A stretch of 39,815 nt of DNA, from the NCBI GenBank assembly GCA_016213435.1, contig JACRAL010000005.1, forward strand, positions 1-39,815, in the 5' to 3' direction. This DNA comes from Bacteroidota bacterium (GTDB lineage Bacteria; Bacteroidota; Bacteroidia; Palsa-948). Positions within the stretch are counted from its first letter, which is position 1, and every line of letters starts with the position of its first letter. This document shows positions 9,358-16,993 of the stretch, in pieces. The translations under genes and the position numbers were made by a program. Below the pieces are notes generated by a model. The model saw nothing but the letters and a program-made list of their open reading frames with translations, searched no databases and was not told where the DNA came from.

Positions 9358-10779
9358 ATGAACAAATACTATCTCGGAGTTGATCTTGGTTCAACCACAT
9401 CCAAAGCGGTGATCATAAATGAGGATGATGAAATTATCGGTCGTGGCATCACCAACACGCGTTCCAATTATTCTGTTGCTGCGGATATTGCGCGAGATGA
9501 AGCAATTTACAATGCCCGCTTTTCCATCCTTCAAAAAAAAATGGGAGAAGAGATGAAAGCGAAACCCGAGTACAAAAGATACATCATTGATCTGGAAAGT
9601 GTTTTTCAATACGAACAGTTCAAGGTTCGTTTGGATAAATTAGGAGAAGAACTGGTAAAAACCTGCAATGCATTTTTTAAAGATGAAAAAAAGCGGGATG
9701 AAATTCTTGGGCATTTGAGAAGCATTCGCAAAGTATTCAAGCCGGTGATCAAGCATGATTATCTGTACAACAACCTTGGATCAAAAAATCAGTTCTTCCG
9801 TGATATTGTTTCTGAAAAGTATAATGAAGAGGTGAACAAACTCGACATGTCACTCTTTGAACCGCTTATGACCGTGTGGGACAAGAGCATCAGCCCTGCC
9901 GAAAATGAACGTGTTACTTTTAATTTCAAAGAACTGGTTCATAAAGCGATGGATGAACTGAGGGATAAATACAAAAACCTTCCTGAAACTTCTGCCGATA
10001 ATAAAAGCGTGAACTTTGATGCTGAAATGAATCTGCTGAAAGGAAATTTCGATCATGTTTCGGAAACCCTGCGTCAGCATATTGACGAAATTGCAGATAT
10101 TGAATTTCATATTGAGAATATGACCGGCACCGGTTATGGTCGTGCGTTGCTGCCTTTCCCTCAGGATTGCATCCGCTCTGAAATTTTATGTCATGCGTTT
10201 GGCGCTCACGCAATTTTTCCTGAAACAAGAACAGTGCTTGACATTGGCGGACAGGATACCAAAGCAATTCAAGTGGATAAATACGGATTGGTAACCAGTT
10301 TCCAGATGAACGATCGCTGCGCTGCAGGTTGCGGACGTTACCTCGGTTACATTGCCGATGAAATGAGTATTTCACTCAATGAACTCGGTCCCATGGCAAT
10401 GAAGGCGGATAAAGAAGTTGTCATTTGTTCCACTTGTACCGTGTTTGCAGGAGCGGAACTTCGTGAGCTCACCAACTTAGGTGAAAAGCGCGAAGATATT
10501 TTAGGTGGATTGCACAAAGCCATCATCATGCGTGCCATGTCACTCATTGCACGTTCGGGCGGTGTGTTCAATGAATTTACTTTCACAGGCGGTGTTGCAC
10601 GTAATCCTGCCGTGATAAAATATCTTACTCAATTGGTGAAAGAGAATTACGGAGATAGCATCAAAATAAATATTCACACCGATTCTATTTTCATGGGTGC
10701 GCTTGGTGGTGCCATGTTTGCCCGCAGAAATATTCAGGCGGAACTTCCTTCTGCGAAGAAAGGGAAGCAGGTGGCATAG
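9358..10779 (+). CDS. bcrA: benzoyl-CoA reductase subunit A (BadF/BcrA ATPase)
   Basis: YYLGVDLGSTTSKAVII, DIGGQDTKAI, NDRCAAGCGRY, FTGGVARNP. Confidence 0.92.
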   Translation: MNKYYLGVDLGSTTSKAVIINEDDEIIGRGITNTRSNYSVAADIARDEAIYNARFSILQKKMGEEMKAKPEYKRYIIDLESVFQYEQFKVRLDKLGEELVKTCNAFFKDEKKRDEILGHLRSIRKVFKPVIKHDYLYNNLGSKNQFFRDIVSEKYNEEVNKLDMSLFEPLMTVWDKSISPAENERVTFNFKELVHKAMDELRDKYKNLPETSADNKSVNFDAEMNLLKGNFDHVSETLRQHIDEIADIEFHIENMTGTGYGRALLPFPQDCIRSEILCHAFGAHAIFPETRTVLDIGGQDTKAIQVDKYGLVTSFQMNDRCAAGCGRYLGYIADEMSISLNELGPMAMKADKEVVICSTCTVFAGAELRELTNLGEKREDILGGLHKAIIMRAMSLIARSGGVFNEFTFTGGVARNPAVIKYLTQLVKENYGDSIKINIHTDSIFMGALGGAMFARRNIQAELPSAKKGKQVA

Positions 10780-10787
10780 TTTTATTC

Positions 10788-10874
10788 TAGCCCTCATCCT
10801 CAATCCTTCTCCCACAGTGAGAAGGAAGTTCACGGTTATTTCCCTCTCCTGTGGGGGAGGGTAGGGTGAGGGTT
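10788..10874. repeat. MITE-like palindromic element, two inverted ends, between bcrA and bcrD
   Basis: agccctcatcctcaatccttctcccacagtgagaagga ... tccctctcctgtgggggagggtagggtgagggtta. Confidence 0.7.
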
Positions 10875-10987
10875 ATGCTTCTCATTTTCTCTCTTTAAAC
10901 ATGACTGTTGTCATAGTATGAAATGAGGAATGGTGTTTACTTTGTTGCAACAAAACCCCCATTGTAATGAATATAGTATTTGGTTAC

Positions 10988-11066
10988 TCCTTCCCCCTTG
11001 CAAAGGCAAACGTAGTCCCGATATCTATCGGGAGCGAGCGTAGCTCATACACGCAGTGGCGGGGAA
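10988..11066. repeat. composite palindromic repeat (TCCCGATATCTATCGGGA plus GAGCGAGCGTAGCTC module)
   Basis: tccttcccccttgcaaaggcaaacgtagtcccgatatctatcgggagcgagcgtagctcatacacgcagtggcggggaa. Confidence 0.55.
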
Positions 11067-11114
11067 TTTTTCTCTTCAAATTTCATAAAACAATTACTGA
11101 ATAAAATAAATTCT

Positions 11115-11954
11115 ATGGATAAATCATTTAACACTATGGGAATTGATGTCGGTAGCAACTTCATCAAACTGGTTTTAATGGATTATTCTGACAAGCCAAA
11201 ACTATTAGATAAGCAAACGGAAAAGATCCGCAAAAGAAATCCTACTCAGGTTGCCGATGAAATGATTCAAACCATGCTTACCAAGCATAAGTTGAAATAC
11301 GAAGACATTGCCTACCTCGCTTCTACAGGTGAAGGAGACCTGGTAAAACGCAAACGCGGACATTTTTACGGCATGACTACGCACGCAAAAGGCGCTCACT
11401 TCTTTTTCCCCGATGCAAGAACTGTGGTGGATATGGGAGCACTGTATGTGCGCGCGGTAAAAATTTCAGGTGATGCTCGCGTGGAGGATTATAAAATGAC
11501 AGGACAGTGCGCATCGGGTTCCGGACAGTTTGTTGAAAATATTTCCCGTTACCTTGGATTATCCATTGAAGAAGTAGGCGAAGTTTCTTTATCGGCAAAA
11601 AATCCTGAAATATCATCCGGCATTTGTGCGGTGCTTGCCGAAACAGATGTCATCAATATGGTATCGCGCGGAATTTCTACGCCCGATATTATTAAAGGAA
11701 TTCATCTTTCCATTGCAAACAGAATTATCAAGCTTATGAGTTCGCTGAAAGGAGAATCGCCAATTATTCTCACAGGAGGAATGGCTTTGAACAAAGGAAT
11801 GCTTCAGGCGATCGAAGAGCAATTGAAAGAAACAGGAAAGAAATTTGAAATAAAAACTCATCCAGATGCTGGATATGCCGGAGCGATTGGTGCAGCATTG
11901 TGGGGAGGGTTTCGTCATATTAAGTTGAAAGAGAAAAAAGCAGTAGCAGCGTAA
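11115..11954 (+). CDS. bcrD: benzoyl-CoA reductase subunit D (BadG/BcrD ATPase)
   Basis: MGIDVGSNFIKLVLMD, DMGALYVRAVKI, GQCASGSGQFVE, ILTGGMALNKGM. Confidence 0.92.
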   Translation: MDKSFNTMGIDVGSNFIKLVLMDYSDKPKLLDKQTEKIRKRNPTQVADEMIQTMLTKHKLKYEDIAYLASTGEGDLVKRKRGHFYGMTTHAKGAHFFFPDARTVVDMGALYVRAVKISGDARVEDYKMTGQCASGSGQFVENISRYLGLSIEEVGEVSLSAKNPEISSGICAVLAETDVINMVSRGISTPDIIKGIHLSIANRIIKLMSSLKGESPIILTGGMALNKGMLQAIEEQLKETGKKFEIKTHPDAGYAGAIGAALWGGFRHIKLKEKKAVAA

Positions 11955-12094
11955 AAATTATTTCATGTCAGATAAAAATTATTCGCTGAATTTTGATGCC
12001 AGAGAGAATGCAAGATGTTTGATCCTGTGCGACTTAGGGACTATGGGGGTTCCCATGCGCGTGCATTTCACTCATTGACAAGTTCTCTTGCAAA

Positions 12095-12116
12095 GGGCAG
12101 GCAGCAATGCCTGCCC
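12095..12116. repeat. perfect hairpin GGGCAGGCA-gcaa-TGCCTGCCC
   Basis: 9-bp perfect stem with 4-nt loop between bcrD and the ACD gene. Confidence 0.5.
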
Positions 12117-12164
12117 GAGCATCATCTCTTCGGTGAAATTCCAGAATAATAAAAATAGTTTATT

Positions 12165-14354
12165 ATGAATTATCCCGAAGCCAAAGAAAAAAAATCCACT
12201 TCAAAAATTGTTCATGAACTGGATTCACTTTTTAAACCAAAGTCCATTGCCATCATTGGCGCCTCTTCCAAAGAACTTTCTATCGGGAATGTTATTCTGA
12301 AAAATCTTGTTCACTTTGGTTACACAGGAAAAATATATCCCATCAATCCCAAGGAACCTGAAGTAAGAGGAATAAAAGCATATCCAACCATCTTTGATGT
12401 TCCGGATAATATTGATCTTGCTCACGTAATTATTCCCAGCAAATTTGTTCCGCAGATAATTGAAGATTGTGGCAAGAAAGGAATTAAATCCGTTATCATC
12501 AATTCGGCTGGCTTCAGCGAAATGGGAGAAGAAGGCAAAGCGCTTCAAAAAGCATTTTTAGCAAAAGCAAAAGAATATGGAGTACGAATATTCGGTCCTA
12601 ATTGCCAGGGAATTATCAATTGTGATCCTGAATACAATGCGTATTGTGATTTCACTTTTACTTTTCCGAAACCCGGTTCTATTTCCATTGTTGCATTGAG
12701 CGGTGGAGTAGGGGCATTCATCATGCAAAGTTTGTTCGATCTTGAGATCGGCATGCGCATGTACGCATCCAACGGAAATGCCTGCGATATTTCTATTTCG
12801 GATGTGGTGAATTATTACGGAGAGGACGAAGGAACAAAAGCCATCATTTTATATACCGAAGGATTTCACAATCCAAAAGAGTTTCTGGAAGTTGCAAAAG
12901 TTGTTGCAAAGAAAAAACCGATTCTTGCCATGAAAGCAGGACGTACCGAAGCAGGCGCGCAAGCTGCCGCTTCTCATACAGGTTCACTTGCAGGAGTTGA
13001 TATTGCAACAGAATTAATTTTTGAAAAAGCAGGAATACTTGCTTTTAATAATGAAGAGGAAATGTGCCAGGTGGCGATGGCATTTTCCACGCAGCCCATT
13101 CCGAAAGGAAACCGTGTGGGAATCATTACAAACACCGGAGGACCTGCTGTTATTGCAACCGATGAACTGGTGAGTGCGGGATTAGTACTTCCTCCGCTTT
13201 CAGACAAAGCAAAAAATATTCTAAAAACAACTTTACTTCCGGAAGCTACTATTGGAAATCCCATTGATGTGGTGGCAACAGGTGGAGGAACACATTTCCG
13301 CAGCGCTCTGGATGTGTTGATGAATGAGGAAACGATAGATTCCATCTACATAAATTTTGTTACCGCTCCTTTCACTGATACGGATGAAGTAGCCAGACAA
13401 ATCGTGGAAGTGAACAAGATGAAGAAGAAACCCATCGTTTGCAATTTCATGACCAACCTGAGTATGGAACGATATCAGGTTACTACTAAGATAATGAAAG
13501 AAGGTGGTGTTCCTTGCTACGCATTTCCAACCACCGCAGCAAAAGCACTTGGTGCTTTGTATAAATACCACAAAGTGCGCTCAAGGAATATTGGAGAAGC
13601 AAAAGTATTTAAAGAAGTAGATAAAGAAAAGGCTAAAAAAATTATTCAATCAGGTTCCTCCCCTTCGGGGAGGTCAGGTTGGGTCTTCCTCTCCTCTGAT
13701 AAAGTGTACACCTTGCTTTCCGCCTACGGGATTCCCGTTGCAGATTGGAGATTAGTTGACGATGTCGAAAAAACAGTTAAAGCAGCTACCGAAATCGGTT
13801 TCCCCGTTGTGATAAAGGCAGATGCAGAATCATTGGTACATAAAAGTGATCTCGGTGGAGTGGCTGTAAATATTAAGAATGCGGATGAAGTACGGGCAGT
13901 TGTTGAGAATATGAAAAGAAAGTTCGGACCATCCTCTGGCTCCTCCCCTTCGGGGAGGTCGGGTGGGGTGGCTGATCTGAAATTCTTCGTCCAGAAATTT
14001 CTTCCCGGTGGAAAGGAGCTTGTGGCAGGAGTAAGTGCACAGCGCGGATTGGAGCCACTTGTCATGTTTGGGCTCGGTGGAATATATGTGGAGGTGCTGA
14101 AAGATGTTGTTTTCAAAATAGCACCTGTAACAGAACTGGAAGCAAAAGAAATGCTTTCCTCCATCAAAGCTTCTAAGCTATTGGATGGCGTGCGTGGCGA
14201 GAAAGGAATTCACAAAGAAAGCGTTATAGAGATTATTCAGCGTCTTTCCCAATTGGTAATTGACTTCCCCGAAATTCAAGAAATGGATCTGAATCCCATC
14301 ATGGCTTTTGTGGATAAGGCGTTTGTGGTGGATGCAAGAATAAAAGTTCAATAA
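12165..14354 (+). CDS. ADP-forming acyl-CoA synthetase (fused alpha/beta, ACD family)
   Basis: CoA-binding N-terminus 'LFKPKSIAIIGAS', GPNCQGI, catalytic 'AASHTGSLAG', C-terminal ATP-grasp 'GFPVVIKADAESLVHKSDLGGV'. Confidence 0.9.
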   Translation: MNYPEAKEKKSTSKIVHELDSLFKPKSIAIIGASSKELSIGNVILKNLVHFGYTGKIYPINPKEPEVRGIKAYPTIFDVPDNIDLAHVIIPSKFVPQIIEDCGKKGIKSVIINSAGFSEMGEEGKALQKAFLAKAKEYGVRIFGPNCQGIINCDPEYNAYCDFTFTFPKPGSISIVALSGGVGAFIMQSLFDLEIGMRMYASNGNACDISISDVVNYYGEDEGTKAIILYTEGFHNPKEFLEVAKVVAKKKPILAMKAGRTEAGAQAAASHTGSLAGVDIATELIFEKAGILAFNNEEEMCQVAMAFSTQPIPKGNRVGIITNTGGPAVIATDELVSAGLVLPPLSDKAKNILKTTLLPEATIGNPIDVVATGGGTHFRSALDVLMNEETIDSIYINFVTAPFTDTDEVARQIVEVNKMKKKPIVCNFMTNLSMERYQVTTKIMKEGGVPCYAFPTTAAKALGALYKYHKVRSRNIGEAKVFKEVDKEKAKKIIQSGSSPSGRSGWVFLSSDKVYTLLSAYGIPVADWRLVDDVEKTVKAATEIGFPVVIKADAESLVHKSDLGGVAVNIKNADEVRAVVENMKRKFGPSSGSSPSGRSGGVADLKFFVQKFLPGGKELVAGVSAQRGLEPLVMFGLGGIYVEVLKDVVFKIAPVTELEAKEMLSSIKASKLLDGVRGEKGIHKESVIEIIQRLSQLVIDFPEIQEMDLNPIMAFVDKAFVVDARIKVQ
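13655..13687 (+). repeat. in-frame solo palindromic end (SGSSPSGRSGW)
   Basis: CCTCCCCTTCGGGGAGG at 13657-13673 followed by tcaggttgggt. Confidence 0.75.
13940..13972 (+). repeat. in-frame solo palindromic end (GSSPSGRSGGV)
   Basis: CCTCCCCTTCGGGGAGG at 13942-13958 followed by tcgggtggggtgg; second copy in the same gene. Confidence 0.75.
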
Positions 14355-14408
14355 GTACATTCATTTGCCGCTTTCTTATTTGAATGCCAAACGATATAAC
14401 AGACTTAA

Positions 14409-14981
14409 ATGCAACAATCAGTATTCGCTAAATATGTTCTTCCTTTTTTTCAATGGTATGCATTGATGATCGTACTGGCAATTATCATTGACTATTTTCT
14501 TCATCGTTATCATCTCATTGTTGTCGGTCGTTATCTTGGTTATCTGGGAACTTTCGTTGTGATCTTATCCTTTATTTATTCCTTACGCAAGCGGCAGTTA
14601 ATAAGATCGGGCTCGCCAAAAGAACTTTTGCTTCTGCATGAATACATGGCATGGGTTGGCTCTGTCATGATCCTTGTTCACGCAGGCATTCATTTCAACG
14701 CAATATTGCCATGGCTTGCCATCCTGATGCTGCTGATTGCCGTAGCAAGCGGACTGATCGGCAAATTTCTTTTAAAAAAATCTCATGATGCTTTGAAAGA
14801 GAAAAAGCAGGATTTGATGAATAAAGGAATCACCGAAGCAGAAGCAGAAAAAAATCTTTTTTTAGATTCCATTACAGTTGATCTGATGAGGAAATGGAGA
14901 GCCGTTCATCTTCCCATCACATTGCTGTTAGGCGTTTTGGTATTGATTCATATAATCACCATCGTAATGTTCAGCAAATGA
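14409..14981 (+). CDS. integral membrane protein, cytochrome b-like
   Basis: Several hydrophobic helices with His residues (HEYMAWVGSVMILVHAGIH; WRAVHLPITLLLGVLVLIHIITI). Confidence 0.65.
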   Translation: MQQSVFAKYVLPFFQWYALMIVLAIIIDYFLHRYHLIVVGRYLGYLGTFVVILSFIYSLRKRQLIRSGSPKELLLLHEYMAWVGSVMILVHAGIHFNAILPWLAILMLLIAVASGLIGKFLLKKSHDALKEKKQDLMNKGITEAEAEKNLFLDSITVDLMRKWRAVHLPITLLLGVLVLIHIITIVMFSK

Positions 14982-15865
14982 AAAGAATAGTTGTTTTAGT
15001 GATCGTTGCCTTATGCGCATGTATGGTATACCTGTTTCCTCAGGAGATGATCAATCCCGGAGATCTGGTAGCAGGACATCAGCACCTGAAAGACAAATGC
15101 CTCGCATGTCATCATCCCTTTTGGGGAATAGCTTCCGAAAAATGTATCAGCTGCCATAAACTCTCCGATATCGGTAAGGATACACTCATGTCAAATGATT
15201 CGACTTCAAACAAGAGCAAAACATCTTTTCATCTTAATTTTTCAAATCAGGAATGTACCGGCTGTCATACCGATCATAAAGGACTCAAGCCCGGTATTTC
15301 TTTAAGCAGATTTGATCATAAATTTTTATCGGGAGCGGAGAATGCGCAATGCATCAGCTGTCACAGCAAACCTACAGATGATGTTCATGCGCAATTATCT
15401 ACTGCCTGCAACAACTGCCATAACACGCAAGGATGGAGATCTTTTGTATCCTTTGATCATGCCATGATACAGGGCGCAGATAAAAACAATTGCATTACCT
15501 GTCATCAGCAGCCAAAAGCAACTTATCATAATCAATTCAATACCGATTGCGCAAAATGCCACATCACCAGCAAATGGCGGCCCTCTTCTTTTGATCATTC
15601 ATCGTATTTTATACTCGACCAAAACCATAATGCCAATTGCATTACCTGCCACTCCGATAATAACTTCAGCGCATACACCTGTTATGGCTGCCACGAACAT
15701 TCGCAGGGAAAAATGGAGAGCAAACATTACGAGGAAGGAATTACAAATATTATTAATTGTGTAAGATGCCATAAAAGCGGCAATGAACATGAAACCGAAG
15801 GCGGCTCGCGCTCAAATGAAGGAGGAGAGGGACACGGAAAACACGAAGATCATGATGATGATTAA
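14978..15865 (+). CDS. decaheme c-type cytochrome
   Basis: ATGA overlap with the preceding gene; ten CxxCH motifs (CLACH, CISCH, CTGCH, CISCH, CNNCH, CITCH, CAKCH, CITCH, CYGCH, CVRCH). Confidence 0.88.
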   Translation: MKRIVVLVIVALCACMVYLFPQEMINPGDLVAGHQHLKDKCLACHHPFWGIASEKCISCHKLSDIGKDTLMSNDSTSNKSKTSFHLNFSNQECTGCHTDHKGLKPGISLSRFDHKFLSGAENAQCISCHSKPTDDVHAQLSTACNNCHNTQGWRSFVSFDHAMIQGADKNNCITCHQQPKATYHNQFNTDCAKCHITSKWRPSSFDHSSYFILDQNHNANCITCHSDNNFSAYTCYGCHEHSQGKMESKHYEEGITNIINCVRCHKSGNEHETEGGSRSNEGGEGHGKHEDHDDD

Positions 15866-15868
15866 ACT

Positions 15869-16072
15869 ATGATTACAACAGCTGTCAAATACAAAAATCC
15901 CATATTCTTCATCGTAAAGGACATATTGTCCATCGTAAAGCCAATATCCTCTATCGTAAAGGACATATTGTCTATCGTAAAGCCAATATCCTTTGCTATA
16001 ACTCCAATATCCTCCGCTATAACTCCAATATCCTCTGCTATAACTCCTCAGTACGCGCTAAGCTCTGCTTAG
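15869..16072 (+). CDS. possible heptad-repeat peptide encoded by the 21-nt array
   Basis: ORF reads IVKDILS-IVKPISS-IVKDILS-IVKPISF-AITPISS-AITPISS-AITP. Confidence 0.25.
   Translation: MITTAVKYKNPIFFIVKDILSIVKPISSIVKDILSIVKPISFAITPISSAITPISSAITPQYALSSA
15911..16048 (+). repeat. 21-nt tandem repeat array
   Basis: atcgtaaaggacatattgtcc / atcgtaaagccaatatcctct alternating, then gctataactccaatatcctcY units; six full units plus a partial one. Confidence 0.85.
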
Positions 16073-16080
16073 TGCGCGCA
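16053..16080. repeat. inverted repeat GCGCTAAGC-tct-GCTTAGTGCGC
   Basis: acgcgctaagctctgcttagtgcgcgca immediately after the tandem array; could act as a terminator but has no clear T-tract. Confidence 0.4.
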
Positions 16081-16116
16081 TAAGTAAAGTTAGTAGCAAT
16101 GCTTAAAAAAAACACT

Positions 16117-16329
16117 ATGAAAACAATAGCCCTCTTATTTACAGTCGCAACAGTATTTCTTGCGGCAACTTCCTGCAACAAGAACAGACCCGATTGTTTT
16201 GACAAAAAACTTTACCGACAGCACAAAAATGACCTCTGCACAGACGATTGTCCTGGCGTGGTAGGTTGTGATGGAAAATTGTATTGCAACGAGTGTTACG
16301 CAACAAGACAAGGTATACATGTTAAATAG
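16117..16329 (+). CDS. small Kazal-type protease-inhibitor-like lipoprotein
   Basis: Lipobox-like ATSC; CTDDCPGVVGCDGKLYCNECYA Kazal-like cysteine pattern; ORF track start at 16099. Confidence 0.6.
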   Translation: MKTIALLFTVATVFLAATSCNKNRPDCFDKKLYRQHKNDLCTDDCPGVVGCDGKLYCNECYATRQGIHVK

Positions 16330-16342
16330 AAACACAACGATA

Positions 16343-16930
16343 ATGACTACAAGACAAACACAACTTTTGACGGTTGCAATTGTAACACTTTCGTTCTTCG
16401 TGACGACTTGCAGTAAAGATGTATGTGATAATTATACGGAGTTGACAGACCATAACCACTTAGTCGACCTCAGCCCTTTAAATGGAGCGCATGAACTTCT
16501 TGATACCTTGACAAAGTATCCGCAGTTACAAGTTTACAGAGTGCTCAACAACCAATACTGTTATGGAATGCAGTGTAATGTTTTTTATAAGGGATTTAAA
16601 GTTTTCACCGACTACTACGCTCTTTATAAGAGTAAATCTGACAACAATATCTACACTGCCGACCCTGCAATCGTTGACACAATAAATATTTCGCTGACCG
16701 CATCCATACAATTCGACAAAGCAATCAGTATTGCAAGACAAAATATGAATTATAGCAACACTTGTATTTCATACCGACTTGGAATTTACAACTTAAATGC
16801 GGGGACATCAAACCAGACAAAAAATTACAAATTGATTTGGAAAATTCAGGGTGAAAATGGTTATCCGGTTGTAGACCTTGACGCAAACAGCGGACAAGTT
16901 TATTATGCGTTCGATGGGAAAGAACAATAA
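16343..16930 (+). CDS. hypothetical lipoprotein
   Basis: N-terminal MTTRQTQLLTVAIVTLSFFVTTCSKD signal/lipobox-like; start chosen from the in-frame ATG downstream of the 16268 ORF start. Confidence 0.55.
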   Translation: MTTRQTQLLTVAIVTLSFFVTTCSKDVCDNYTELTDHNHLVDLSPLNGAHELLDTLTKYPQLQVYRVLNNQYCYGMQCNVFYKGFKVFTDYYALYKSKSDNNIYTADPAIVDTINISLTASIQFDKAISIARQNMNYSNTCISYRLGIYNLNAGTSNQTKNYKLIWKIQGENGYPVVDLDANSGQVYYAFDGKEQ

Positions 16931-16993
16931 ATATAAATACGTAAGCTAAGCTTGAAAGACAACAATAAAATCAACAAACAAAAAACCATAGTT

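Noticed and set aside
13724-14167. 147-aa minus-strand ORF inside the ACD gene
   Set aside because: Overlaps a well-supported ATP-grasp coding region; no recognisable domain.
15911-16048. CRISPR array
   Set aside because: Units are contiguous 21-nt tandem repeats with no unique spacers, and no cas genes are nearby.
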